In this document: positions 10,147-19,336 of the stretch, piece by piece
How the letters are laid out: every line of letters begins with the position of its first letter
Numbering within the stretch: the first letter of the stretch is position 1
Source of the DNA: Prevotella sp.
Lineage (GTDB): Bacteria > Bacteroidota > Bacteroidia > Bacteroidales > Bacteroidaceae
Length of the DNA stretch: 41,480 nucleotides
Reading direction: 5' to 3'
NCBI GenBank assembly: GCA_016291595.1
Contig: JAEEXN010000017.1
Location: forward strand, 1-41,480
Position numbers and translations under genes: made by a program
Notes under the pieces: generated by a model
Seen by the model: the letters and a program-made list of their open reading frames with translations, nothing else
Told to the model about the DNA's origin: nothing
The model's database searches: none

Positions 10147-10596
10147 TTATCTAATTCTATCAGCAGCCCTAACAAGAGCCTCATCAGCTAGAATAGCCTT
10201 ACGCGCCATAACATATAGAATCATTGCCACTAAAGGAAGCGCAGCCGCAATGCCTGGCGAGAACTCTCCGTATGGCAATAGTTTACCGAATATTACATAG
10301 ACAACATACCACCCAAGACAAAGCAGAAAAATAAACATGCAAAAACGCGCTTGTGCCTTACGATTGCGGTACGAGAAAATAGCCGCGATATTAATGGGAA
10401 TAGTAATCAACAGAATAGCAAACAATGCCCATACCGAGAAATTATGCGTTCCATTCGGCTCAACTACCCAAAGATTATACATGCTCATGTCTGCCCCCAT
10501 ATCTTGTGGAGTGAACCATCCAATAGGAAGGAATAGACACGCCAAGGTGCAGACAAGAGCCAGAAGCAAGAAAAGAGTTTGTTTACGCTGAATCAT
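10147..10596 (-). CDS. DUF4293 family membrane protein
   Basis: A 149-residue integral membrane protein with four predicted segments (roughly residues 7-27, 55-76, 84-104 and 113-131). It opens MIQRKQTLFLLLA, the characteristic start of DUF4293, a family confined to Bacteroidota and of unknown function. It starts 6 nt after the rpoZ stop codon and is the last gene of the bamD-rpoZ operon, an order commonly seen in Bacteroidales. The conserved linkage hints at an envelope role but nothing in the sequence says which. Confidence 0.85.
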   Translation of the reverse strand: MIQRKQTLFLLLALVCTLACLFLPIGWFTPQDMGADMSMYNLWVVEPNGTHNFSVWALFAILLITIPINIAAIFSYRNRKAQARFCMFIFLLCLGWYVVYVIFGKLLPYGEFSPGIAAALPLVAMILYVMARKAILADEALVRAADRIR

Positions 10597-10602
10597 ACAG
10601 GT

Positions 10603-10935
10603 TTAATTGTCTTTGTTTTCCTTTGCGGGATCACGGAAATAAACGTTTCCATCAATGAACTCCTGAGTAGCCAACAGTGACGGCTTCGGAAGTTTCTCAT
10701 AATAACGAGATATTTCAATCTGCTCGCGGTTTTCAAATACTTCCTCAAGACTATCATTATAGGATGCAAACTCTGCCAGCTTCTTGCTGAGATCCTGCTT
10801 GATTTCCACTGAAATCTGATTTGCTCTCTTTGCAATGATTGCAACAGTCTCGTAAATGTTGCCTGTCTCATCGCAAAGATCCATGATGTTACGTGTTACA
10901 GTGTTTACCGGTGCTTTTGACTTCTTGTAATCCAT
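10603..10935 (-). CDS. rpoZ: RNA polymerase omega subunit, Bacteroidota type
   Basis: This 110-residue protein matches the Bacteroidota omega/Rpb6-like family: MDYKKSKAPVNTVTRNIMDL, then ETGNIYETVAIIAKRANQIS, the helix that contacts the beta-prime C-terminus, then an acidic and variable tail. It helps assembly and stability of RNA polymerase. It sits 31 nt after bamD and directly before DUF4293 on the same strand. A second frame at 10593-10871 overlaps it and is a shadow. Confidence 0.9.
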   Translation of the reverse strand: MDYKKSKAPVNTVTRNIMDLCDETGNIYETVAIIAKRANQISVEIKQDLSKKLAEFASYNDSLEEVFENREQIEISRYYEKLPKPSLLATQEFIDGNVYFRDPAKENKDN

Positions 10936-10966
10936 AAAAATTGACTAATTTATTCTTTGTTTTAAT

Positions 10967-11821
10967 TTATTCGTTATTATCTTTGTTACTATCTGATTCC
11001 TCACCCGTATATTTCTTGCAACGGCTTATGTATTTTTCTGCCAAGGCTTTGCTCTTTGAATCCGGATATTCATTTATAAAGCCATAACACTCATCTTCAG
11101 CGTCACGATAACGATCCATGCGCTTGGCCTCAGTGCTATTTTCGGCAAGTTCGAACTTACTCTTCATGATGAGCAGAGCAAAATCTTCACGTTGTTTACT
11201 ATAAGGATAGTCCTTCAATGCATTTTGCGCAGTCACGATGCAAGCCTCATAATTGCTACCACCAAGTGAGCAGTTGCCGAAATATGTTCCAAGATTATAA
11301 TAGAGCTGAGCTGACAGCAATTCTTTAGTAACAAGTTTGTTCTGCAAATCAAACATCCTATATTGCGCCTGACGCTTGTTCTTAGCATCAGGATATCGGT
11401 CAAGAAACTCTTGATAGGCGGCAATGGCAGCAACAGTAGGAGATTGATCGAGACGAGGCTCAGGAGTACTTTCAAAGAGGCTTTCCCCCACAAAGTAGGA
11501 AGCCTGCTCAGCAAAGACACCTTTAGGATATGACTGGCAATACTTACGGAACGTAGCGGAAGCCATTTCGTAATCCTTAGCCATGTATTGGGCCATCGCT
11601 AACATGTAAAGACACTCTTGAGCATTCTCGGTACCTTTCATGGGAATAACCAATCCGTCGAGTAGAGTTATTGCACGTTGATATTTACCATTAGCATAAC
11701 ACTCCTTAGCGTACTCATACTTATAATCATTATCCTGGCTTTTAAAAACCTGATTAAACTCATGAGCACAACTGGAAAACAGCATTGCAAAACATATAGA
11801 GATCAGAAAAAACTTCTTCAT
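10967..11821 (-). CDS. bamD: outer membrane assembly lipoprotein BamD
   Basis: A 284-residue lipoprotein with lipobox FSSC (C18), followed by tandem TPR-like helical pairs (YEYAKECYANGKYQRAI near 38-55 and AQYMAKDYEMASATFRKY near 77-95) and typical BamD spacing of the repeats. It belongs to the BAM complex that inserts beta-barrel proteins in the outer membrane and sits at its periplasmic face. It is the first gene of an operon with rpoZ and DUF4293. The ATG at 11821 starts directly at the signal peptide, and a promoter lies 29-59 bp upstream. The tail from about residue 270 is hydrophilic and low in complexity. Confidence 0.93.
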   Translation of the reverse strand: MKKFFLISICFAMLFSSCAHEFNQVFKSQDNDYKYEYAKECYANGKYQRAITLLDGLVIPMKGTENAQECLYMLAMAQYMAKDYEMASATFRKYCQSYPKGVFAEQASYFVGESLFESTPEPRLDQSPTVAAIAAYQEFLDRYPDAKNKRQAQYRMFDLQNKLVTKELLSAQLYYNLGTYFGNCSLGGSNYEACIVTAQNALKDYPYSKQREDFALLIMKSKFELAENSTEAKRMDRYRDAEDECYGFINEYPDSKSKALAEKYISRCKKYTGEESDSNKDNNE

Positions 11822-11849
11822 GTTCGTTCAAATTACCGAAAATTCGTCG

Positions 11850-11880
11850 CAAAATTACACATTATTCTATTAATGACAAA
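11850..11880 (-). promoter_or_regulatory. bamD operon promoter
   Basis: On the minus strand TTTG at 11880-11877, a 19 bp spacer and TAATTTTG at 11857-11850 match the -33/-7 consensus upstream of the bamD ATG at 11821. Confidence 0.75.
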
Positions 11881-11942
11881 ATGAAGTAAATGTTTTTTAG
11901 CAAAAAAATACTGAAAGTGTACATTTATTACAGTGTTTTTAG

Positions 11943-11950
11943 TAAATTTG
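11943..11950 (+). promoter_or_regulatory. -7 box of uvrB, almost touching the start codon
   Basis: TAAATTTG matches the -7 consensus, and only six bases separate it from the uvrB ATG at 11957. A transcript starting at the usual distance would have a leader of only a few bases. No TTTG is present at the -33 distance. Confidence 0.55.
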
Positions 11951-11956
11951 CACTCT

Positions 11957-14014
11957 ATGGACTTCAAATTGACATCAAAATTTAAGCCTACAGGCGATCA
12001 GCCGGAGGCGATTCGCGAACTCACCGATGGTATAAACCGTGGAGACCGTGCCCAAGTTCTTTTGGGTGTTACCGGTTCTGGGAAAACATTCACTATCGCG
12101 AATGTGATTGCCAACATAAACCGCCCCACCCTAATATTGAGTCATAACAAGACACTTGCCGCTCAGCTTTATGAAGAAATGAAGGGATTCTTCCCCAATA
12201 ATGCAGTCGAGTATTATGTGTCATACTACGATTACTATCAGCCAGAAGCATACCTTCCTGCTTCCGATACATATATTGAGAAAGATCTCGCTATCAATGA
12301 TGAAATTGACCGTTTAAGACTTTCTGCCGTCTCCGCTTTACTTTCTGGAAGAAAAGATGTAGTTGTTGTCTCCTCCGTTTCATGCATTTACGGTATGGGA
12401 GGACCTACTTCAATGGCCAATAGCGTCATAAATATCAAAAAAGGACAGATTCTCAACCGAAACACGTTTCTACGCCGTTTAGTTGACGCACTCTATGTAC
12501 GTAACGATATAGACTTACAACGTGGAAACTTCAGGGTTAAAGGCGACACTATTGATGTATTCATGGCCTATAGTGAGAACATTCTGCGCGTAACGTTTTG
12601 GGATAATGAGATTGACAGTATTGAGGAACTTGATTCTATAACACTTCATCGATTGGCAGCGTTCGAAGAATATCAAATCTATCCTGCTAACTTGTTTGTA
12701 ACATCCAAAGAGCAGACTGAGATAGCTATCAGGCAGATTCAGGATGACTTGCTCAAACAGATTGAATTCTTCAACGAAATAGGGGACAGCATTAAGGCTC
12801 AACGTATTAAAGAACGTGTCGAATATGACATGGAAATGATTAAGGAACTTGGTCATTGTTCTGGAATTGAGAATTATTCACGTTATTTTGATGGTCGTGA
12901 GGCTGGTCAACGTCCTTATTGTTTGTTAGATTTTTTCCCAAAGGATTTTCTGTTGGTAATAGATGAAAGTCATGTCAGCGTTCCTCAAATCAGCGCGATG
13001 TATGGTGGAGATCGTGCTAGAAAGACAAATCTGGTCGAGTTTGGTTTCCGCTTGCCTGCAGCCTTTGATAATCGTCCTTTGCGATTTGAGGAATTTCAAG
13101 CAATGATTCATCAAGTAATTTACGTTTCTGCCACACCTGCCGACTTCGAACTTAATGAGGCGGAAGGAGTTGTTGTGGAACAACTTATCCGTCCGACAGG
13201 TCTGCTAGATCCGGAAATAGAAGTACGTCCGAGCGAGAACCAAATAGACGATTTACTTGACGAGATCCTGACAAGAAGCCATCGTGGGGAGCGTGTATTG
13301 GTTACTACACTTACTAAACGAATGGCAGAGGAACTGACAGAGTACTTGCTAAATCATGATGTCCGTGCCAACTATATTCATAGTGATGTGGCAACACTTG
13401 ACCGTGTTAGAATTATGAGTGATTTGCGTGCAGGTGCGTTCGATGTGCTGGTAGGAGTTAACCTGCTCCGAGAGGGACTTGACCTGCCGGAGGTATCACT
13501 AGTAGCAATACTAGACGCAGACAAAGAAGGATTCCTACGTTCACACAGAAGTCTGACACAGACAGCTGGCCGTGCTGCCCGAAACCTGAATGGGAAGGTC
13601 ATCATGTATGCAGATACCATCACACAGAGTATGCAACTAACCATCGACGAAACCCTTCGACGACGCACAAAACAGTTGAAGTACAATGCTGATCATGGAA
13701 TTACGCCACAACAAATTGTCAAGGAGATCAAGAGTAGCCTTTCGACAAAAATGGAGGACTTATCACCCGATGCTCGAGAAATCAAACTGGCTGCCATCAA
13801 CTCTCAATATCCTACAGATAAACTCCCAACAGCAGAAAGTGGAGCCTTTGCAGCAGACCCTATTATCCGTCGTATGACTAGAACACAACTGGAGAAGAGC
13901 ATCGCCGAGACCACACGCCTGATGAAAGAGGCTGCAAAGAATCTTGACTTTATCCAAGCAGCCCAATACCGTGACGAGATTATCCGTTTGCAAGAGCAAT
14001 TGGAGTTGAAATAA
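11957..14014 (+). CDS. uvrB: excinuclease ABC subunit B
   Basis: A 685-residue UvrB of normal length. Walker A GVTGSGKT is at residues 37-44, the damage-probing hairpin YYDYYQPEAYLP is near 92-103, helicase motif II gives DESHVS near 335, motif VI QTAGRAARN is near 535, and the C-terminal UVR helix pair (TTRLMKEAAKNLDFIQAAQYRDE) that binds UvrC ends the chain. It is the damage-verifying ATPase of nucleotide excision repair, loaded by UvrA. uvrA is also in this window, 10 kb away, in a separate unit. The ATG at 11957 fits the canonical MDFKLTSKFKPTGDQPEAI start; a GTG at 11933 would precede the -7 box and is rejected. Confidence 0.98.
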   Translation: MDFKLTSKFKPTGDQPEAIRELTDGINRGDRAQVLLGVTGSGKTFTIANVIANINRPTLILSHNKTLAAQLYEEMKGFFPNNAVEYYVSYYDYYQPEAYLPASDTYIEKDLAINDEIDRLRLSAVSALLSGRKDVVVVSSVSCIYGMGGPTSMANSVINIKKGQILNRNTFLRRLVDALYVRNDIDLQRGNFRVKGDTIDVFMAYSENILRVTFWDNEIDSIEELDSITLHRLAAFEEYQIYPANLFVTSKEQTEIAIRQIQDDLLKQIEFFNEIGDSIKAQRIKERVEYDMEMIKELGHCSGIENYSRYFDGREAGQRPYCLLDFFPKDFLLVIDESHVSVPQISAMYGGDRARKTNLVEFGFRLPAAFDNRPLRFEEFQAMIHQVIYVSATPADFELNEAEGVVVEQLIRPTGLLDPEIEVRPSENQIDDLLDEILTRSHRGERVLVTTLTKRMAEELTEYLLNHDVRANYIHSDVATLDRVRIMSDLRAGAFDVLVGVNLLREGLDLPEVSLVAILDADKEGFLRSHRSLTQTAGRAARNLNGKVIMYADTITQSMQLTIDETLRRRTKQLKYNADHGITPQQIVKEIKSSLSTKMEDLSPDAREIKLAAINSQYPTDKLPTAESGAFAADPIIRRMTRTQLEKSIAETTRLMKEAAKNLDFIQAAQYRDEIIRLQEQLELK

Positions 14015-14058
14015 CGTTAATTATTACTTACATTTAATGCTATTCGCATATTATTTAT

Positions 14059-14066
14059 TATTTTTG
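14059..14066 (+). promoter_or_regulatory. -7 box for the DUF4468 gene
   Basis: TATTTTTG matches TAnnTTTG and lies 31 nt before the ATG at 14098. The -33 element is not convincing. Confidence 0.5.
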
Positions 14067-14097
14067 CAAAATCTTTATTTATCAAACAAATAAGTAC

Positions 14098-15024
14098 ATG
14101 ATGAAGAAAATTGCGCTAATTATATTGTTGAGTCTTCCACTAACCATGCAGGGACAGACTGTCGTTAATGATGCCAAACAGAAAGCAGAAATGGCAAAAA
14201 AAGCTGCTGAGGAGGCTGCAAAAAAAGCTGAAGAGGCTCGTATTGCTGCCTTAAAGGCCGAGGAAGCTGCTAGAGCCGCAGAAGAGGCAGCTAAGGCAGA
14301 GATGAAGGCAAAGGCTGAAAACGAGAAAAAAGAAACCTCAAAAGCTGCAAAAGATGAAGAAAAAGCAACAAAAATCATAGAAACAGAGGCAAAGGTTGAT
14401 AAAACAAAAAGAATGGACGAAAAGCCGGATGCCTCTTACAATAAATGGGAAACTAAGAAAAACGAGAGGGCATTGATGCCGACTACAAAAGAGTCGGCCA
14501 CTCCAAATCCAGATGCCAAATATCTTGAAGGTGCTGTTCCTGAGGTAAATGGCCATGTGGAATGGAATCTTTCTATTGATGTTCCTGGTAGGAGCGCAGA
14601 ATGGATATACAACAAGTTAGGCCAGCTTTTCACAGACATGACTCATGGTGAAGGACAAATGGAACAGAGCCGTGTGGCATTGGCTGATGAGGTTAAACAC
14701 ATATTGGGCGTGCGCTTTCAGGAATGGTTAGTGTTCAGAAGCTCTACCCTATCGTTAGACCGTACAGAATTCAACTATACCGTTATAGCCGAATGTAAGG
14801 ACGGCCACGCTGACGTCAAGTTAGGTCGTATCTCCTATGTCTATGAGGAGAATCGTGGCGGCGGTCAGAATTATAAGGCAGAAGAATGGATTATCGACAA
14901 GTATGGACTAAACAAGAGCAAGACCAAGTTGGCAAAGCTCTCGGGAAAATTTCGTCGTAAGACCATTGACCGTAAAGATTATATCTTCAAAGAAATCAAG
15001 AACACTTTGTTGTTGGAAGACTAA
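14098..15024 (+). CDS. secreted coiled-coil protein with DUF4468 domain
   Basis: A 308-residue protein with a signal peptide (cut near residue 19, MQGQ). Residues about 22-105 form a long Ala/Lys/Glu coiled coil, a short linker follows, and from about 145 a DUF4468-like mixed alpha/beta domain begins (VEWNLSIDVPGRSAEWIYNKL). DUF4468 is frequent in Bacteroidota secreted proteins and has no assigned function. The coiled coil suggests a periplasmic scaffold, which is inference. Two methionines open the frame; either gives the same signal peptide. The small membrane protein at 15038 begins 13 nt after the stop and is probably in the same operon with the barrel gene. Confidence 0.75.
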   Translation: MMKKIALIILLSLPLTMQGQTVVNDAKQKAEMAKKAAEEAAKKAEEARIAALKAEEAARAAEEAAKAEMKAKAENEKKETSKAAKDEEKATKIIETEAKVDKTKRMDEKPDASYNKWETKKNERALMPTTKESATPNPDAKYLEGAVPEVNGHVEWNLSIDVPGRSAEWIYNKLGQLFTDMTHGEGQMEQSRVALADEVKHILGVRFQEWLVFRSSTLSLDRTEFNYTVIAECKDGHADVKLGRISYVYEENRGGGQNYKAEEWIIDKYGLNKSKTKLAKLSGKFRRKTIDRKDYIFKEIKNTLLLED

Positions 15025-15037
15025 GCATTAGAATCAC

Positions 15038-15250
15038 ATGACACTTGAAAAAAGAAAAAGAGGTGAAGAGCAGGACGAGCGCCCCGACCGCTACCTGAAG
15101 CTCCGTAATATACTGAACCTTATATTCATGATTGGTGCAATCATCGGTGTATGCATCTACCTATGGAGAAACTCGACGGTAGGCACGATTATCATCCTCG
15201 GAGCTATGGTATTTAAAATGGTTGAATGCGTTTACAGATACAAGAAATGA
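15038..15250 (+). CDS. small membrane protein, unknown
   Basis: A 70-residue protein with a charged N-terminus (TLEKRKRGEEQDERPDR) and two hydrophobic stretches (about residues 26-43 and 48-64), consistent with a two-span inner-membrane protein with both ends in the cytoplasm. I recognise no family. Its stop codon overlaps the ATG of the next gene (ATGA), so the two are likely translationally coupled. Confidence 0.7.
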   Translation: MTLEKRKRGEEQDERPDRYLKLRNILNLIFMIGAIIGVCIYLWRNSTVGTIIILGAMVFKMVECVYRYKK

Positions 15251-17604
15251 AGAGATTCCTCACCGTTTTGGTCATACTAACAGGTATAACTATGTCCGTT
15301 GGAGCCCAAATTAGAGAATTGGAGGCAGATGGAGGAATGTTGGCGCCTGGTCAACAAGACAATCGCACGGTGATGAACCGAGATACGACAAAAACAGACA
15401 AAGAGATTCCTGTAGGACTGAAGGTTTGGACTGTTGATGAGCGCTTTGGCGACCGCATCAAAGCCGATGCTGACACATTGCACTATATGTTCATGAATAG
15501 CATCTTCAATACTGGTCTGCGCTCTGAATTTAACTCCACTGGCAATGTGGGCGCTCCTCGTGAGAATCGTATCTTTATCGACCGTCAGGAAAAAGATCAC
15601 TTCCTTTTCACCCAGCCATATGACTTTTTCATCACCCCTGTCGGAAAGTTCCATTTCACTAATACGCTCTCACCTATTACTAATGTTGTGTACAACACAT
15701 GCGGTGATCGTAACAATGGAGAAGACCATTTTAAGGCTCTTTTTGGTGTAAATGCAGGAAAACGTATCGGCCTTGGATTTAAGTTCGACTATATCTACGG
15801 ACGTGGATACTATCAGAACCAGAGCACCGCACACTTCAACTACACGATGTATGGCTCCTATCTCGGTGACCGTTATGAAGCCCACCTGTTGTTATCAACC
15901 AACCATCAGAAGGTAACTGAGAACGGCGGAATCACTAACGATGACTACATCACTCACCCCGAAGTGTTCAGCGATAATTTCCGTACAAGCGAGATACCCA
16001 CCATGCTTGAGAGAAACTGGAATCGAAACGACAACCAACACGTTTTTCTGACTCATCGCTACAACATAGGATTCAACCGCAAAGTACCCATGACTGAAGA
16101 GGAAATCAAGGCAAAGAAGTTCGCTATGGCCTCTCAGAAAGAACAAGCCGCCAAAAAGGCCCGTGAGGAAGCGATGAGGCAAGCTAAAAAGGAAGGCCGT
16201 GATTGGGATGAGGAAGAGTACCAGCGCCAGTTGCAACAAAAAGATTTTGGCGGCAGGCCCGATAATGCGGTAATTGCAGGAAATATGGTTACAGGCTCAA
16301 CTACTTTCGACAATAGTGGCAGAATCAAGGTGGAAAGCAAAGAGGAGGCAGACAAGCTATTGGCAGAGGAGAAAGAAAAGGAAGACACCGCATGGGTAAA
16401 GAACGAATTTATACCCGTCACTAGCTTCATTCATACGGCAAAACTCGACAACTACCGACGTATCTTTGAGGCTTATAATGTCCCCGATGGCTTCTACGAT
16501 CAGACATATAACGTTGTAGAGAAGCTGGCGGCTGACTCAATTTACGACAAAGTCCGCCATTTCCGTCTGAAGAACACCTTTGCCATCGCCCTGCTTGAAG
16601 GATTTAATAAATGGGCCAAGGCTGGTCTCAAGGGATTTGTCACATCAGACTTGAGGCATTTCACGATTCCCAGTGAGGCTGCTAAAGGTGACAGTTTACC
16701 AGGATTCAGCTCTTTTAACGAGCATACGCTGAGCGTAGGCGGTCAGCTGAGCAAGACGCAAGGCTCTATGTTACACTACAATGCAACTCTCGAGACCTGG
16801 GTGTTGGGCGAGGATGCAGGCCAACTGAAGATTGAAGGGACTGCAGACCTAAACTTCCGTCTTTTCGGTGACACCGTACAGCTTGCTGCCAAAGGTTATT
16901 TCCATGATCTCAAGCCTACGTTCTTCTTCCGCCATTACCATTCTCGCCATCTATGGTGGGATAATCAGGATCTGAGCAATGAGATTCGTGTACACGCAGA
17001 AGGATTGTTTACTTTTGGAAAAACAAACACAAGGCTAAGAATCGCGTTCGACGACATCAAGAACTATCTTTATTTTGGCCAGACATGGGCTGTTAACGAT
17101 GCGAACCGCTCGGCATATGCCGTAAGCGTCAGACAGCATGACGGCAACATGACTATGCTGACGGCCCAGCTAGACCAGCGTTTCCAGTTAGGTCCGCTCA
17201 ATTGGGAAAGTGTAGTCACATGGCAGAAGACAAGTAATAAAGACGTGCTTCCTGTGCCTGCGCTAAACATATATACGAACTTATTTCTGCGCTTTAATGT
17301 GGCTAACGTTCTCAATGTTGACCTCGGCGCTGATGCCCGATATTTCACCAAGTATTATGCTCACGACTATAGTCCTGCACTAAGCCAGTTTACCGTCCAA
17401 GACGACAAGGCTGAGCGAGTAGAGATCGGCAACTATCCCATTATAAACGTATATGCTAATATGGACATTAAGCACACACGTTTCTTTATCATGATGAGCC
17501 ACGTGAATGCCGGAAAGGGTAAGCGTAACTATTTCTTTACGCCTCATTATCCGCTCAACGAGAATATCATCCGTTTCGGCATCAGTTGGAATTTCTTCAA
17601 TTAA
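15247..17604 (+). CDS. large outer-membrane beta-barrel (putative porin, Porin_10-like)
   Basis: A 785-residue protein. The signal peptide runs to about residue 20 (MSVGAQ). The remainder is rich in alternating aromatic beta strands and ends ...IIRFGISWNFFN, a barrel-like C-terminus. Segments such as FFITPVGKFHFTNTLSPITNV and RIGLGFKFDYIYGRGYYQNQ resemble the Bacteroidota putative-porin family (PF14121). A charged Lys/Glu-rich insert (about 285-340) would be an extended loop. It is the last gene of the run beginning at 14098, overlapping the small membrane gene by 4 nt. The transported substrate is unknown. Confidence 0.8.
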   Translation: MKRFLTVLVILTGITMSVGAQIRELEADGGMLAPGQQDNRTVMNRDTTKTDKEIPVGLKVWTVDERFGDRIKADADTLHYMFMNSIFNTGLRSEFNSTGNVGAPRENRIFIDRQEKDHFLFTQPYDFFITPVGKFHFTNTLSPITNVVYNTCGDRNNGEDHFKALFGVNAGKRIGLGFKFDYIYGRGYYQNQSTAHFNYTMYGSYLGDRYEAHLLLSTNHQKVTENGGITNDDYITHPEVFSDNFRTSEIPTMLERNWNRNDNQHVFLTHRYNIGFNRKVPMTEEEIKAKKFAMASQKEQAAKKAREEAMRQAKKEGRDWDEEEYQRQLQQKDFGGRPDNAVIAGNMVTGSTTFDNSGRIKVESKEEADKLLAEEKEKEDTAWVKNEFIPVTSFIHTAKLDNYRRIFEAYNVPDGFYDQTYNVVEKLAADSIYDKVRHFRLKNTFAIALLEGFNKWAKAGLKGFVTSDLRHFTIPSEAAKGDSLPGFSSFNEHTLSVGGQLSKTQGSMLHYNATLETWVLGEDAGQLKIEGTADLNFRLFGDTVQLAAKGYFHDLKPTFFFRHYHSRHLWWDNQDLSNEIRVHAEGLFTFGKTNTRLRIAFDDIKNYLYFGQTWAVNDANRSAYAVSVRQHDGNMTMLTAQLDQRFQLGPLNWESVVTWQKTSNKDVLPVPALNIYTNLFLRFNVANVLNVDLGADARYFTKYYAHDYSPALSQFTVQDDKAERVEIGNYPIINVYANMDIKHTRFFIMMSHVNAGKGKRNYFFTPHYPLNENIIRFGISWNFFN

Positions 17605-17630
17605 TACGGGCTCTGGCCGGTGCCATGATT

Positions 17631-18542
17631 TTAGAACAAATAATAATCAAGCAACACGCCTATAGAGAACACTATACCGTAGATGAACATATTGCGGGCA
17701 TTCTCGCCAAGAATTAGGTTCAGCGCCTTACCGTGTCTGATACGCTTCATCTTTTGATATGTACGTACATGAAGCATTAGATAGAATAATGGTAGTAAGA
17801 ATATCAGATAACGGCCGGTAAAGAAAAACAAAAGGCCTAATAATATAGCCAGCAATCCAAGCATGAAAAAGAGTTGCTCGGCTGCTTTGTCGCCAATCAT
17901 GATTACTAGCGTGTGCTTGCCTTTCACACGATCGGTATCCCGATCACGATAGTTATTCACTATCAGGAGAGTATCAATAACTAATCCACAAGCGATAGAC
18001 GATACTACAACTTCCTTCGTTAGTGTGTTAGTCTGCAAATAATAAGTACAACTCACAGGCACAATCCCAAAGAACACAAGTACCAGCACGTCGCCTAAAC
18101 CAAGATACGAAAGATGAGTGGTATATAGGAAGCAGAAAACAACACACACCAATCCCACCAACACCATTGTAATGCCTCCGTATATTATCAATGGTAACCC
18201 CACAACACATGCTGCTAGCGTCGTCACCACCATTGCACACCGCATGGCACTAGTAGTCACCCAACCTTGAGCGCAAGCACGGCGCGGACCAAGACGGGAC
18301 TCATCGTCAGTCCCCTTCATAAAATCAAAGTAATCGTTAATGAAATTGGCATCTATCTGCATCAGAAAAGCAAATAGAAGGCACAACAAAGCCGGAATCC
18401 ACTTGAATGCAATACCTGTTACGTGGCAGTCTACCCACGCCAACGACAAAGCCATCATTACGGGTACCGCGGCACCCGTCAGCGTCTTTGGCCTTGCAGC
18501 CAGCATCCATGCCTTGCTTGAATTAACACGTATTTCTTCCAT
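17631..18542 (-). CDS. menA: 1,4-dihydroxy-2-naphthoate polyprenyltransferase
   Basis: A 303-residue UbiA-family membrane prenyltransferase with eight to nine hydrophobic segments. The first aspartate-rich motif NDYFDFMKGTDDES (about 74-87) and the second, NNYRDRDTDRVKGKHTL (about 198-214), bind the Mg-diphosphate of the prenyl donor. N-terminal WMLAARPKTLTGAAVPV is the usual MenA opening. It attaches the polyprenyl tail in menaquinone synthesis at the inner membrane. I used the ATG at 18542; the frame extends to a TTG at 18563 that overlaps the -7 box. It is transcribed divergently from the HD gene and is convergent with the porin gene. Confidence 0.92.
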   Translation of the reverse strand: MEEIRVNSSKAWMLAARPKTLTGAAVPVMMALSLAWVDCHVTGIAFKWIPALLCLLFAFLMQIDANFINDYFDFMKGTDDESRLGPRRACAQGWVTTSAMRCAMVVTTLAACVVGLPLIIYGGITMVLVGLVCVVFCFLYTTHLSYLGLGDVLVLVFFGIVPVSCTYYLQTNTLTKEVVVSSIACGLVIDTLLIVNNYRDRDTDRVKGKHTLVIMIGDKAAEQLFFMLGLLAILLGLLFFFTGRYLIFLLPLFYLMLHVRTYQKMKRIRHGKALNLILGENARNMFIYGIVFSIGVLLDYYLF

Positions 18543-18557
18543 TTTATCTCTTTTTGC

Positions 18558-18588
18558 TTGCAAAAATACAATATATTTGCTAAATTTG
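18558..18588 (+). promoter_or_regulatory. promoter for the HD-domain gene
   Basis: TTG at 18558-18560 and TAAATTTG at 18581-18588 are 20 bp apart. A second -7-like TATATTTG at 18572-18579 lies inside the spacer. The elements interleave with the menA promoter on the other strand. Confidence 0.65.
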
Positions 18589-18592
18589 CAAA
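18561..18592 (-). promoter_or_regulatory. menA promoter
   Basis: On the minus strand TTTG at 18592-18589, a 20 bp spacer and TATTTTTG at 18568-18561 match the consensus. The menA ATG is 18 nt downstream of the -7 box. Confidence 0.75.
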
Positions 18593-18618
18593 AATAAAAC
18601 TCCTAAACATCCCCAACC

Positions 18619-19257
18619 ATGACTGATCATCGTGTAAGCCTCGATTTAATGGAGTTCATCGAAACCCAAATCCTTCCCAAGTACAATCATTTCGACAAGG
18701 CTCATAATCTTGTGCACGCCAACCGTGTTATCAGCCGTTCCCTACAACTAGCCAAAACCGTAGGTGCCGACATGAACATGGCCTATGCCATTGCTGCATA
18801 TCACGATTTAGGACTTAGTGGACCAAGAGCCATTCACCACCTCACCAGCGGTAAAATTCTCATGGCTGACGCACGTCTAAAACGATGGTTCACACTTGAG
18901 CAGATGAAGATCATGAAAGAAGCCGTCGAGGACCATCGGGCTTCCTCCAGCCATGCTCCGCGCAGTATTTATGGAAAGATTGTTGCCGAGGCCGACCGCG
19001 ATATGGAGCCAGAAATTGTTTTCCGACGTACTGTTGAATATGGCATCGGCCATTATCCTGAGAAGACACGAGATGAGCATTGGGAGAGGTTCATGGAACA
19101 CATGCAAAACAAATATTCCGAGCACGGTTACATCAAGCTATGGATTCCTGGCTCACCGAACGAGCATCACCGCAAGGCTATCCAGCAACTCATCAATGAG
19201 CCAACTAAGTTGAGAGCTATCTTCGACCGCATATATGATGAGGAATGTGGTTCTTAG
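18619..19257 (+). CDS. HD-superfamily phosphohydrolase
   Basis: A 212-residue soluble protein with the HD metal-binding signature: H29 or H33 in the first helix (AHNLVHANRV), H62-D63 (AAYHDLGL), H106 (EDHRAS) and D126/D128 (AEADRD). HD proteins hydrolyse phosphoester bonds, often in nucleotides. The exact substrate is unknown; I see no GGDEF, RelA or HDIG features. It has its own promoter and is followed by 336 bases without an intact gene. Confidence 0.82.
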   Translation: MTDHRVSLDLMEFIETQILPKYNHFDKAHNLVHANRVISRSLQLAKTVGADMNMAYAIAAYHDLGLSGPRAIHHLTSGKILMADARLKRWFTLEQMKIMKEAVEDHRASSSHAPRSIYGKIVAEADRDMEPEIVFRRTVEYGIGHYPEKTRDEHWERFMEHMQNKYSEHGYIKLWIPGSPNEHHRKAIQQLINEPTKLRAIFDRIYDEECGS

Positions 19258-19336
19258 AATTCAAAGTCCATCATTATTATTAGTGAAGAATACGAAAACT
19301 GCAATCGTTAGCGAATCAAATATTGAAGCTCTTTAG

